From CAYTGG01 sp964581415 (GTDB taxonomy: Archaea; Nanobdellota; Nanobdellia; Pacearchaeales; GW2011-AR1), in NCBI GenBank assembly GCA_964581415.1, contig CAZOOJ010000001.1, forward strand, positions 41,770 to 105,769: DNA of 64,000 nt, written 5' to 3'. Every line of letters begins with the position of its first letter. Position 1 is the stretch's first letter. A program made the position numbers and the translations under genes. Of this stretch, positions 42,560-50,935 are shown piece by piece. Below the pieces are notes generated by a model. The model saw only the letters and a program-made list of their open reading frames with translations, was not told where the DNA came from and did no database searches.

Positions 42560-45418
42560 CTAAACTCTCAAACTGATTATTTTACTAATTCCTTCATGCA
42601 TGCTTACTCCATAAAGATTTGTTGCTCTTGTTACAACTTCATCATTATGAGTTATTACTATATATTGTCCTTTTTTCATATATTTATTCAAAAGTCCTGC
42701 AAGTCTTTCTGAATTTCTTTTGTCAAGAGCAGCATCAATTTCATCAAGCATATAGAAATAATAAGGATTTAATTCCTGTATAGCAAAGATTAGAGATAAA
42801 GCAACAAGAGTCTGTTCTCCACCAGAAAGAGAAGTAACTTCAAAATATTTTCCATGTCCTGTTTTAACAACTATATTAACACCTCCTTCAAAAGGCTCTT
42901 TTTTATTCTCAAGTTCAAGCCATACTCTTCCTTTCATGCTCAGTTGGGAAAAGTTTTTTGAAAAAATTTCATTTAGAGAATTAAGAGTTTTGATAAATGT
43001 TTTTTTCTTTTTAATATCAATTTCAGAAATAATCTTTAGAACACTCTCTTTTTCTTTTACTATAATCTCCATTTTATCTTTTATAGAATCGTATTCTTTT
43101 TTTATAGACTCATAAACTTCTAAAGAACGCAAATTTGGACTGCCTATTTTTGAAAAAATTTCTTGTGCTTTTTCAAGTCTTTGAATTAAATTCTCTCTTT
43201 TTGTATTTATAACTTCAATATTTTCAAATTCAGCAAATTCTGCTTCAAGATTTTCAGTTTCAGCATCAATTCTAGCTTTATGAATTTTAAGTTCATTTAT
43301 CTCTCTTTCAAAATTTTCTATAGAATTCTTTTGAGATAAAGAAAAATATTCGTTTTCTTTTATTTTTTTATTCAATTCTTCTGTTTGCCTAATCAGCTCT
43401 TTAAATTTCTTATTTAATTCTTCTTCATTATTTCTTTTTTCATTTAAAGATTTATTTTTCAGCTCTATCTCTCTTTCTATTTCTTTTATCTCCTCATTCA
43501 ACTCTTCTTCATTATTTTCTAACTGCTTTAAACTTATTTTTGCACGATCTAATTCTCTCTTTTTAAACAAAATCTCCGAATCTATTGTTTCTTCTGTTCT
43601 TAAGGAAATTTCCTGAAGCTCAATTCTAAAAGTTTCGCATTTTTGTTCTATGTTTAAACTATTTTCAGTTGAGATTTCTAAATATCTTTCTCTCTTTTTT
43701 AATTCAGAAAGTTCTTTTTTTTCATTTTCTTTTTTACCTTGAAGATTTTTAATTTGTTCTTTTTTCCCTTCAATATTTGAAAGTTTAATCAAATCAGATT
43801 CTCTTCTTAGTATATCTGAATTAATCTGTTCTATATCCTGTTTTAAAATTTCTCTTTTTTTTCCAATCTCACTTGATTGTTTATCTGATTCTTTTATCTG
43901 TTCTTTTAAAAGATTGATTTTCTCATTTACTTTTTCATTTATGTAATCTATATGCTCTTTAGTGATTTTATTTCTACAAAGAGGGCATATATCTTTTTTT
44001 GGGATATCTTCTAACAATTTTTTTTGTCTTTCTATTTCATATTCGTTTGTATGAGATTTCTTTTCAAGTTCTATCTCCATTTTATTAAGTTTATCCAAAG
44101 AGTTTTCTTTTTCTTTTAAAGAAATTTTCAATTTTTCAAGTTTCTGAAAATCTGATTTTTTATCAAATAATTCTATTGACAGATTCTCTATTTGTTTTAT
44201 TAAAAAATTAGATTCATTAGTGTAATTTTTCAGAAGATTTTCTTTATCAGAAATTCTCTGTTTTAAAGATTTTAATTCTGATTTAAGAAGATAATATTTC
44301 TTTCTTTGTTTTTCTAACTTTTCAAGCTCTTTCTTTTTTTCTTTTAATTCATCCTGTTTTTTTATGTCTATAGAAGATTCATTCTGAAGCTGATTTAGAG
44401 AAAATTCATTATTTTTTATTGAATTCTGAAATTCTTTTTTTTGATTTTTCAATTCAAGGATTTTCTTTTTAAAATTATCAAATTTAACATTAAGTCCTGC
44501 TAATTCAGCTCTCAAATCTGCTATTTCTTTATTAAGTTTCTCTTGTTCTAATCCTGTTGAATCTTTTATTCTCAGATTTATTGAATTAATCTTTGATTGA
44601 AAATTTCTTGTAGAGCTTTCAATATTCAAAAGAATTTTTTTTATTTTTTCAATTTCTTTGTATTTTTTTTCTATTTCATTATTTGTCAAGTCTGCGTCTT
44701 TCTTCTTTTTGTTTAAATCGTAATTTATTATGCTCGCTTTATATCTTCTAATATCTTTTTCAATTTTTTTATATCTCAATGCTTGCTGTCTTTCTTTTTC
44801 AAGATTATTTAAATAAGAGGTTCTTTCCTTTAGAATAGCTAAAATCTCTTTTAAGTTTTCTTCAATTTTTTCTAGTTCTTTCAGAGATTTGGTTTTACGA
44901 GACTCATAAATTGAAATTCCTGAAACTTCTTCAATTATTCTTCTTCTTTCTTCAGTATGCATTCTTACAAAATTCTGAATTTCTCCCTGCAGAATTATAT
45001 TAAATCCATTAGGGTCTATTCCTGCCTGTGCCAGCAAAAATAAAACTTCCTGTCTTGTTTTTGTTTCATCATTAATTTTATAAATGCTTTGTCCATTTTT
45101 CCTTACAATTCTTTTTATAGAAAGTTCATCTTTATCTAATGAAAAAACATTATTTGAATTATCAAAAATTAATTCTACACTTGCTTCTTTTGAAGGAGAA
45201 ATATTTTTTGTTCCTAAAAAGATAAGATTCTGTGATTTTGTAGCTCTCATAGATTTTATGCTTAATCTTCCTAAAACAAAACAAAGCGCATCTGTGATAT
45301 TACTTTTACCAGAACCATTAGTTCCTATTATAATATTTATTCCAGGTGTAAAAAGAATTTCTGTTTTTCTTGGAAAACTTTTAAATCCTTTTACCACCAA
45401 TTTTTTTATATAGGTCAT
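42560..45418 (-). CDS. SMC-type ATPase with a Rad50-like zinc hook in place of the hinge
   Basis: A 952-residue protein. The head is SMC-like: FKSFPRKTEI at the start, Walker A GTNGSGKSN near residue 32, GFNIILQGEIQNFV, then the SMC-type EVSGISIYESRK, and at the end LSGGEQTLVALSLIFA (from residue 864), Walker B with Asp892-Glu893 and a D-loop. Between lie about 310-residue coiled coils on each side of CPLC (Cys478, Cys481), exactly the middle of the chain. There is no hinge domain, and the length is about 200 residues below usual SMC. The CxxC matches a Rad50 zinc hook, which would dimerise through Zn. The role could be chromosome organisation or repair. Confidence 0.9.
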   Translation of the reverse strand: MTYIKKLVVKGFKSFPRKTEILFTPGINIIIGTNGSGKSNITDALCFVLGRLSIKSMRATKSQNLIFLGTKNISPSKEASVELIFDNSNNVFSLDKDELSIKRIVRKNGQSIYKINDETKTRQEVLFLLAQAGIDPNGFNIILQGEIQNFVRMHTEERRRIIEEVSGISIYESRKTKSLKELEKIEENLKEILAILKERTSYLNNLEKERQQALRYKKIEKDIRRYKASIINYDLNKKKKDADLTNNEIEKKYKEIEKIKKILLNIESSTRNFQSKINSINLRIKDSTGLEQEKLNKEIADLRAELAGLNVKFDNFKKKILELKNQKKEFQNSIKNNEFSLNQLQNESSIDIKKQDELKEKKKELEKLEKQRKKYYLLKSELKSLKQRISDKENLLKNYTNESNFLIKQIENLSIELFDKKSDFQKLEKLKISLKEKENSLDKLNKMEIELEKKSHTNEYEIERQKKLLEDIPKKDICPLCRNKITKEHIDYINEKVNEKINLLKEQIKESDKQSSEIGKKREILKQDIEQINSDILRRESDLIKLSNIEGKKEQIKNLQGKKENEKKELSELKKRERYLEISTENSLNIEQKCETFRIELQEISLRTEETIDSEILFKKRELDRAKISLKQLENNEEELNEEIKEIEREIELKNKSLNEKRNNEEELNKKFKELIRQTEELNKKIKENEYFSLSQKNSIENFEREINELKIHKARIDAETENLEAEFAEFENIEVINTKRENLIQRLEKAQEIFSKIGSPNLRSLEVYESIKKEYDSIKDKMEIIVKEKESVLKIISEIDIKKKKTFIKTLNSLNEIFSKNFSQLSMKGRVWLELENKKEPFEGGVNIVVKTGHGKYFEVTSLSGGEQTLVALSLIFAIQELNPYYFYMLDEIDAALDKRNSERLAGLLNKYMKKGQYIVITHNDEVVTRATNLYGVSMHEGISKIISLRV

Positions 45419-45460
45419 TAAGAAGAAAATATTTGGTTCTTTTTAAAGATTAAGATTAGA

Positions 45461-46135
45461 TTAAAAGTCTCCTAATTTTTTTTGCTCTATCTCTTCAAAA
45501 ACATTTTTCCATGTTATCCATGTCTTTCTAAAAATTCCCTTGTTTTTATGTTTCTTTGCGTTTTCTTTTAGAAATCTTTTAGTTATTGGATCTGAACAAT
45601 AACCAGAACCAATTCCATCTCCATAAATTTCCTTAAGTTTGGAAATTTCTTTTTCTCTAGTAATCTTAGCTAAGATAGATGCTGCTGAAACAGAAACATG
45701 ATTTTTATCAGCTTTATGTTCGCAGGAAATTTCTAAATTAGAAAGATTTTTTATCTTTGTTTTTAAAAAATCCTGCCATTTGGAAATTATTGTAGAGGGA
45801 CAATCAACAATAACTTTTATCTTTTTAAATCCTTTATTTATCTTATTTATTATTTTAGCGCAAGCAATTGCTTCAACTTTATTTAGATTGATTCCATTTA
45901 AAGAATTTCCATCAATTTCTTCAGGATAAATAGTTATAATTTCAAATGTTTCAGCTTTTTCCTTTATTTTTTCAGCTAAAAATTCTCTTCTTCTTTGAGT
46001 AAGCTGTTTAGAGTCTCTTACACCTAATTTTTTTAATTCTCTTTCTGCATTTTCATTAATTAAACAGCCTGCAAGAACCATTGGGCCTATTACCGGACCT
46101 CTTCCAGCATCATCAATTCCAAGTTTAATTTGCAT
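45461..46135 (-). CDS. rnhB: Ribonuclease HII
   Basis: A 224-residue RNase HII that removes RNA from RNA-DNA hybrids. The family start is GIDDAGRGPVIGPMV (Asp8, Asp9; most relatives have Glu at the second position), with further acidic residues in VIVDCPST near residue 110 and in HKADKNHVSVSAASILAK near 140. It lies 42 bases upstream of the SMC-like gene in the same direction. Confidence 0.95.
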   Translation of the reverse strand: MQIKLGIDDAGRGPVIGPMVLAGCLINENAERELKKLGVRDSKQLTQRRREFLAEKIKEKAETFEIITIYPEEIDGNSLNGINLNKVEAIACAKIINKINKGFKKIKVIVDCPSTIISKWQDFLKTKIKNLSNLEISCEHKADKNHVSVSAASILAKITREKEISKLKEIYGDGIGSGYCSDPITKRFLKENAKKHKNKGIFRKTWITWKNVFEEIEQKKLGDF

Positions 46136-46328
46136 AATTTGGAGAAAAAAAGTCTGTATATAAAACTTCCTATATTTTCAAATCTTAATATTAAAATCAG
46201 GACTCTAGAGATTCCTTTAAAAAAATAGAATTTTATAATCTTTTTATTTATAGATAGATTCTCATTAAAGTCTATTAAAAATATTTATATAAGCAAGTTA
46301 TTATCTTAAAAGAAGTTATAAAAAACAA

Positions 46329-46410
46329 GCCGCTGTCGCATAGTGGTTATTGCACGGCACTGGAGCTGCCGGCCCTTCGGGGCGCCCAGGTTCGATTCCT
46401 GGCAGCGGCG
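46329..46410 (+). tRNA. tRNA-Ser (GGA)
   Basis: Class II tRNA. Acceptor arms 46329-46335 and 46403-46409 pair; discriminator G. Anticodon stem CGGCA/TGCCG with loop CTGGAGC, anticodon GGA at 46362-46364. Long variable arm GCCCTTCGGGGC. A TATA-like ATATTTATATAA lies at 46281-46292. Confidence 0.95.
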
Positions 46411-46429
46411 TTTATGCAGTTGAAAATCA

Positions 46430-46511
46430 GCCCTCATCGCATAATGGTATTGCAACGGACTCGAGCTCCGTGTCCTTTTTGGACGTCCCTGTTCGATTCA
46501 GGGTGAGGGCG
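46430..46511 (+). tRNA. tRNA-Ser (CGA)
   Basis: Class II tRNA, 19 bases after the previous one. Acceptor arms 46430-46436 and 46504-46510; discriminator G. Anticodon loop CTCGAGC, anticodon CGA at 46462-46464; long variable arm GTCCTTTTTGGAC. Confidence 0.95.
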
Positions 46512-46554
46512 TATTCGGAAAGTTTTATAAGTAAAAACAGATAATCAGTAATAT

Positions 46555-46630
46555 AGCGGGATGGAGCAGTCTGGAGTGCTCGTCGGGCCCATAACCCGGA
46601 GGTCGCGTGGTTCAAATCCCGCTCCCGCTA
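46555..46630 (+). tRNA. Initiator tRNA-Met (CAT)
   Basis: Acceptor starts with A1 paired with T72 and the anticodon stem ends in GGG:CCC, both marks of initiator tRNA. Loop CCCATAA gives anticodon CAT with C at position 33 instead of the usual T. Arms 46555-46561 and 46623-46629; discriminator A at 46630. Confidence 0.95.
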
Positions 46631-46639
46631 TTCTTTAAA

Positions 46640-47056
46640 ATGCAGACATTTTTACCATATCCAAATATTGAAAAATCATTAAAAGTTTTAGATAACAAAA
46701 GGCTTGGAAAGCAGAGAGTTGAAGCTTATCAGATATTAAATATTCTTCTCAATAGAACTAAAACAAAAGGATGGAAAAATCATCCTGCTGTAAAAATGTG
46801 GAAAGGGCATTCTAATGCTTTAAAATTATACTTTAATAAATCTCTAGAAGAATGGATTAAAAGAGGATATAAAAATAATATGAAATTAGAAAAAATTAGA
46901 GGAAAAATTAAAATGCCTAGATGGTTCGGAAATAAAAAATTTCATGCATCTCATAGAAGCAATTTATTAAGAAAAGATAAAAAATATTATTCTAAATTTA
47001 AATGGAAAGAAAAGAATAATCTGCCTTATGTTTGGAATATAAAAGAAATTATTTAA
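46640..47056 (+). CDS. MSMEG_6728-type conserved protein (possible DNA-repair glycosylase relative)
   Basis: A 138-residue soluble protein starting at ATG 46640, nine bases after the initiator tRNA; the frame is open further back into the tRNA. Conserved features: MQTFLPYPNIEKSLKVLDNKRLGKQRVEAYQ-like start and GWKNHPAVKMWKGH in the middle. The family is often annotated as related to pyrimidine-dimer glycosylase, but experimental proof is not known to me. Highly basic C-terminus suggests nucleic-acid contact. Confidence 0.82.
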   Translation: MQTFLPYPNIEKSLKVLDNKRLGKQRVEAYQILNILLNRTKTKGWKNHPAVKMWKGHSNALKLYFNKSLEEWIKRGYKNNMKLEKIRGKIKMPRWFGNKKFHASHRSNLLRKDKKYYSKFKWKEKNNLPYVWNIKEII

Positions 47057-47109
47057 AACAATAAATCTTTATATTTTGAATATATAAAATATAAAAAAGG
47101 AGGTAAAAA

Positions 47110-47334
47110 ATGAAAAAAGATGTGTTTGAAAAGTTGTCTGCTTTAATTATTGCTGCTTTTGGATTAGTTGCTGCTTTGGCTTGGAATGGAGCAATTCAAT
47201 CAATTTTTAAACAGGTGTTTGGAGATTCTGAAACTATCGTAGCAATGTTATTTTATGCAACAATTGTTACTATAATAGCAGTAATAGTGGCTATTTGGAT
47301 TGGAAAATTAGAAGCAAAAGCAAATAAGAAATAA
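47110..47334 (+). CDS. Small two-helix membrane protein (DUF5654-like)
   Basis: A 74-residue protein with two membrane helices (about residues 12-30 and 42-65) and the FGLVAALAWN motif common in small archaeal membrane proteins of this type. A strong Shine-Dalgarno AAGGAGGT lies 6 bases before the ATG. Function unknown. Confidence 0.8.
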   Translation: MKKDVFEKLSALIIAAFGLVAALAWNGAIQSIFKQVFGDSETIVAMLFYATIVTIIAVIVAIWIGKLEAKANKK

Positions 47335-47337
47335 AAA

Positions 47338-47637
47338 TTAATATCTGTATAGAAATTGCATTAGATTAATGATTATAATTGCAAAACCAATTACTATTCT
47401 TATTGTTTGTGTAGATTGTCTTTTCAATGAAGTAGAAGGATGCTCAAAAATCCTCACAAATCCTTCAATAACAAAAAAATTGCAACCAGAAATGCAAGTA
47501 TATCTCTAGCTATTGAATCAAAAGAGCTACATCCTTCATCAACAGAAGTTTGGTCAATTGTTTGAGTATAAAAAGTCACAGAAATAACTATTGCACATAA
47601 AAAATGTAAAAAGAAGTGTCTGGTTAATGTTTTTCAT
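47338..47637 (-). pseudogene. Small membrane-protein gene broken by two compensating frameshifts
   Basis: The ATG at 47637 and the TAA at 47338 are in the same frame, 100 codons apart, but the frame is interrupted. Coding sense moves to the second frame near T5/T6 runs (about 47605), reads IVISVTFYTQTIDQTSVDEG, then a membrane helix, and returns to the first frame at a T7 run (about 47475) with FVIEGFVRIFEH and a final membrane helix ending in LMQFLYRY. The product would be a two- or three-helix membrane protein. Either a recent pseudogene or base-count errors in T runs. Confidence 0.65.
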
Positions 47638-47766
47638 ATTTATTATTTAAAAATAAAATTTATAAATTTTTTAGATTTCAAAATAAAAACTCTTAAATCT
47701 TCTTAATTAATTTTTATTAATAATAATCCAAAAGTTTAAATTACAAAAAAAATATATAAAATTGAT

Positions 47767-47847
47767 GCCCTGATCGCATAATGGTATTGCACCAGATTGC
47801 TAATCTGGATCCTTCGGGATGCGCAGGTTCGATTCCTGCTCAGGGCG
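47767..47847 (+). tRNA. tRNA-Ser (GCT)
   Basis: Class II tRNA. Acceptor arms 47767-47773 and 47840-47846, discriminator G. Anticodon stem CCAGA/TCTGG with loop TTGCTAA, anticodon GCT at 47799-47801; variable arm GATCCTTCGGGATGC. Confidence 0.95.
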
Positions 47848-47915
47848 TTTTCTTGGAAAAAAATAAATAGTTTAACTCCCTAAGAGAAATAGAGCTAAAA
47901 TGTACAATATCCCAA

Positions 47916-48023
47916 CTAATTAATAACTATGCTTCTATTTTCTTTTTCTTCTATTTCTTCTCCACAAGAATTATAAAATTTACTCTCCTCACTTAACTTA
48001 AAATTACATTTATTGCATTTCAT
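47916..48023 (-). CDS. Short zinc-ribbon-like ORF (35 aa)
   Basis: Reads MKCNKCNFKLSEESKFYNSC then GEEIEEKE and a stop. It looks like a zinc-ribbon motif in which the third of the four Cys has been lost (FYNSCG where FCPKCG is usual). It may be a small protein or the decayed start of a longer zinc-ribbon gene. Confidence 0.4.
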   Translation of the reverse strand: MKCNKCNFKLSEESKFYNSCGEEIEEKENRSIVIN

Positions 48024-48125
48024 TTTTCTTAAATTTTGTAGAATTAAGACCAATTAACTTAACAACATATCTTAAAGATTAAATTTATAAATCTCAAGAA
48101 TATTATTTTATAAAAGAAGTGAAAA

Positions 48126-48395
48126 ATGAAGAATCATTTTGATATAAAAAAGAGATTAATTAGCCACAAAAAGTTAGCACAAGAAAGAACAATTTTGGCT
48201 AATGAAAGAAATACCCTCGCTTATGTAAGAACTGGTTTTAGCTCTTTTGTTTTAGGTATCGCTTTAATAAAATTATTTGAAGAACATATTAAATATGTTT
48301 ATGCAGGTTATGGTGCATTAAGCATGGGAATAATTTTAATTTTGTTTGGTTTAATTTATTATCCTTTAAGAAAAAAGAAGATACTTTCTTACTAA
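48126..48395 (+). CDS. DUF202/YidH-like membrane protein
   Basis: An 89-residue membrane protein. The N-terminal AQERTILANERNTLAYVRTG is the signature of the DUF202 family; two membrane helices follow. Related proteins occur as small inner-membrane proteins and in the VTC polyphosphate system of eukaryotes. No function is known here. Confidence 0.9.
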   Translation: MKNHFDIKKRLISHKKLAQERTILANERNTLAYVRTGFSSFVLGIALIKLFEEHIKYVYAGYGALSMGIILILFGLIYYPLRKKKILSY

Positions 48396-48467
48396 TTTAT
48401 AAAAAAGTTTAGAAAAAATCGAAAACCAAAACATTTAAAAAAGTTTTTTTTTTAGTTTGAGTATAAA

Positions 48468-49223
48468 ATGGAAAAATCAGAGGAAAAACAAAAAAAACAG
48501 GATAAAAATAAGCAAAATTTTTGGAAGAATGGGGCTATTTTGGTTTTAGCTGTTTTGGTTGTTGGAAGTTTTATAATTTTTTCAGGTGGAGATAATAATT
48601 CTAATTTAACTGGCAATGTTATTGCGACAGTAAATGGAGAAAAAATAACTTCTGAGGAAGTCGAAGCTATTCAGCAATTATTTGTTCAACAAGGGCAACA
48701 AATCTCTGAAGAAGACGCTTTAGAACAAGTTATAAATCAAGAATTAATCTCACAAGAAATGAAAAAAGGAGATTATTCTATTTCAACTGAAGAAGCAGAA
48801 TCTATAATAAAAGAGCAAATTGCAATGCAGGGCGCATCTTTAGAAGATTATAAGCAACAACTTTCTCAACAAGGAATTTCTTATGAAGAACAATTAGATT
48901 CTATTAAAGAAGAATTAGCAGTTCAAAAATATTTAGAAACTCAACTGGAGGGAGAAAGTTTTGAAGTTAGTGAAGAAGAAACTCGGGAATTTTATGAAAT
49001 GTATGAACAGCAATCTCCAGAAGAAATACCCTCTTATGATGAATTAGAACCTGAGATAATTGCAACATTAAAACAACAAAAACAACAAGAAGCAGTGAAT
49101 ATTCTTATTCAGGAACTTAGAGGAAATGCAGAAATAGAATATTTACAAGAAGTAGATTCTAAAGCAGAAGCAATAGAAGAAATGCCAATTGAGGGAGAAA
49201 TTCCTGTTGAGATTACTGAATAA
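48468..49223 (+). CDS. SurA N-terminal-like membrane-anchored chaperone
   Basis: A 251-residue protein: short Lys-rich cytosolic start, one membrane helix (about residues 22-41), then an extracytoplasmic helical domain typical of SurA/PpiD N-termini (VIATVNGEKITSEEVEAIQQ, then EDALEQVINQELISQEMKK). The peptidyl-prolyl isomerase (parvulin) domain is missing. It likely helps folding or quality control of exported proteins. Its bacterial character suggests an exchange between domains. Confidence 0.82.
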   Translation: MEKSEEKQKKQDKNKQNFWKNGAILVLAVLVVGSFIIFSGGDNNSNLTGNVIATVNGEKITSEEVEAIQQLFVQQGQQISEEDALEQVINQELISQEMKKGDYSISTEEAESIIKEQIAMQGASLEDYKQQLSQQGISYEEQLDSIKEELAVQKYLETQLEGESFEVSEEETREFYEMYEQQSPEEIPSYDELEPEIIATLKQQKQQEAVNILIQELRGNAEIEYLQEVDSKAEAIEEMPIEGEIPVEITE

Positions 49224-49275
49224 AAAAATTAATTTTAGTTCTATTTTTTAAAATGTGTTAATAGAATTCTCCTTT

Positions 49276-49392
49276 TTAGAAAAAAGAAGCAGAAGAAGGC
49301 AGTGGCTCACGAAAACAAATACAGCAACAATTTTTATTGTCAATAATTACACTTTTTAACAAACTTCTGCACTCCTCAAGTAGCAATCTCAT
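49276..49392 (-). CDS. Possible small Cys-rich ORF (38 aa)
   Basis: An ATG-started frame of 38 codons on the minus strand with a CCCIC cluster followed by FREPLPSSASFF. The stretch 49224-49519 has no other gene. Coding nature is uncertain. Confidence 0.3.
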   Translation of the reverse strand: MRLLLEECRSLLKSVIIDNKNCCCICFREPLPSSASFF

Positions 49393-49519
49393 TTTAAAAG
49401 AAGAATATTCATAGCTGTTTCAAGGTAAATAAACAGAGCAACAAACTTTTCATAAAACACCTCACGAGATATTTAACCTTAGTTTAAGGTAGCAACATTT
49501 TTGCTTAGAATATTAGAAT

Positions 49520-49654
49520 TTATTCAGTGATCTTACTTTGTAAATCATCTAAGTTAAAAGGTCCTATGTTATTTTGTTTCATCTCTGCATCAATACCATC
49601 GCCTTCAAATCTAGGAATTATATGAACATGAAAATGAGGATGATGATGCTTCTC
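49520..49654 (-). pseudogene. Remnant of a HIT-family hydrolase
   Basis: Open frame ending at TAA 49522-49520 that reads HHHPHFHVHIIPRFEGDG, the histidine-triad HxHxH active-site region, then a normal C-terminal helix ending in LQSKITE. A TAG stands directly before it and the region upstream (to about 49760) has several stops but pieces of coding-like sequence. The nucleotide-hydrolase half with the N-terminus is gone. Confidence 0.7.
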
Positions 49655-49787
49655 CTATAAACTATTTATTAGCAAGTCAAATAAACTTCTGTGCAGAATT
49701 ACTTAATCATCATGCAGAATTGATTTTCCACACAAAACCTTCATCTTCAAAAGATTTAAATAATCAAAATAGATAATTAATATTAAA

Positions 49788-50235
49788 ATGGATTTTATAG
49801 GGGGGTGTTATTAGTTTAACTGAAAAAATTACTGCAGGAATATTTCCTTCATCTATTATAACCTTAGGATTTCTTCTTTCATTTTTATTTACAATTGCTT
49901 TTTATGTTTATTTTGCTCTTTCCTGGAGTGTAATTGCAAAAAAATTAAAATATAAAAATTATTGGCTTGCGTGGATACCTTTTGCAAATCTTGCAATGAT
50001 TCTTCAACTTGGAGAATTTCACTGGGCTCTTATTTTCTTATTTTTAATTCCTATTTTGGGATGGATTGCTCTTTCTGTTTTAATAATTATTGCTATGTGG
50101 AGAATCTTTGAAAAAAGAAAATATCCTGGATGGTTTAGTTTATCTCTAATACTTCCTAAAATAGGAGGAGTATTATATTTAATAATAATTGGTTTTGTTG
50201 CATGGAAAGACAGAAAAAAACCTATTAAATTCTAA
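49788..50235 (+). pseudogene. Membrane protein gene with frameshift in a G6 run
   Basis: The ATG at 49788 (with TATA-like TTTAAATAA about 30 bases upstream) reads MDFIGG and then meets stop TAG after nine codons. Removing one G from the G6 run (49800-49805) opens a frame to 50235 with about 148 residues: four membrane helices, with YWLAWIPFANLAMILQL and PGWFSLSLILPKIGG, the pattern of DUF5684-like proteins. Downstream, the frame has no start before an internal ATG at 49996. Either an assembly error, a phase-variable gene, or a recent loss. Confidence 0.7.
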
Positions 50236-50239
50236 TTAT

Positions 50240-50935
50240 TTAAGAATTATCAGAAGAGATAGAAATTCTTTGTTTTCCTTTAATATCTAAACTTTCAATA
50301 TTTCCCTTAAAATTCAACTGATTTTCAACTGTCAAACTTCCCTGAAAATTCTTTATTAAAATATTATCTTCATCTAAGTGAAAAAAAGATCCTTTTTCAA
50401 TTAATTCAATTTCTCCAGAAGTTTTATAATCTAATTCTTTAATGAATATTCCATCATTTATCTTTAGAAAGTTATAAAAAATAGTTTCATCAAGGTTAAT
50501 TTTTATTGTTTCCTTAGAATCAGGAAGAACAGGAACTCCATTAATAGAAATTTGAGATGCTTTTCCTTTTAATTTTGAAATTTCTTCTTGATTAAAAAAA
50601 ATGTCTCCTTCAAAATTTTCTATTATAATAAAATTCTCACTTGCCTCTAAAGGAAATTTCCCTTCTCCAATAGATAAAAAAGATGCTGAACTTCCTCTTA
50701 TGTCTATTTTTGAAAATTCTCCGCTTAAAGATAAAGAAGTCTTGTCTAAACTAGCTGAAATCTCAATAGTATTATTTAAACTATCTGATTCTCTTAAAAT
50801 TGTTTTGCCTATAAAAGAAAAACCTCCAAAAACAGAAGTATAAACAACCAAGAAAACCAATAATAAAAAAATCACTATTATAATCATCTTCGTTTTATGC
50901 TTATTAACATGTGCTAAATGATGTTCATTATACAT
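50240..50935 (-). CDS. Membrane-anchored extracytoplasmic protein of unknown role
   Basis: 231 residues: His-containing cytosolic start, one membrane helix (about residues 16-37) and an extracytoplasmic part of repeated beta strands (LSLSGEFSKIDIRGSS and NFKGNIESLDIKGK), maybe a beta-sandwich or beta-helix. No catalytic motif. It overlaps the upstream bPH2 gene by 8 bases, forming an operon. Confidence 0.7.
   Translation of the reverse strand: MYNEHHLAHVNKHKTKMIIIVIFLLLVFLVVYTSVFGGFSFIGKTILRESDSLNNTIEISASLDKTSLSLSGEFSKIDIRGSSASFLSIGEGKFPLEASENFIIIENFEGDIFFNQEEISKLKGKASQISINGVPVLPDSKETIKINLDETIFYNFLKINDGIFIKELDYKTSGEIELIEKGSFFHLDEDNILIKNFQGSLTVENQLNFKGNIESLDIKGKQRISISSDNS

Noticed and set aside
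45461..46135. Asp9 instead of Glu in RNase HII as a loss of activity
   Set aside because: Asp can serve as metal ligand there and all other motifs are intact, so it was not reported as a finding.
46350..46544. Open frame spanning two tRNA-Ser genes
   Set aside because: It is made of tRNA sequence.
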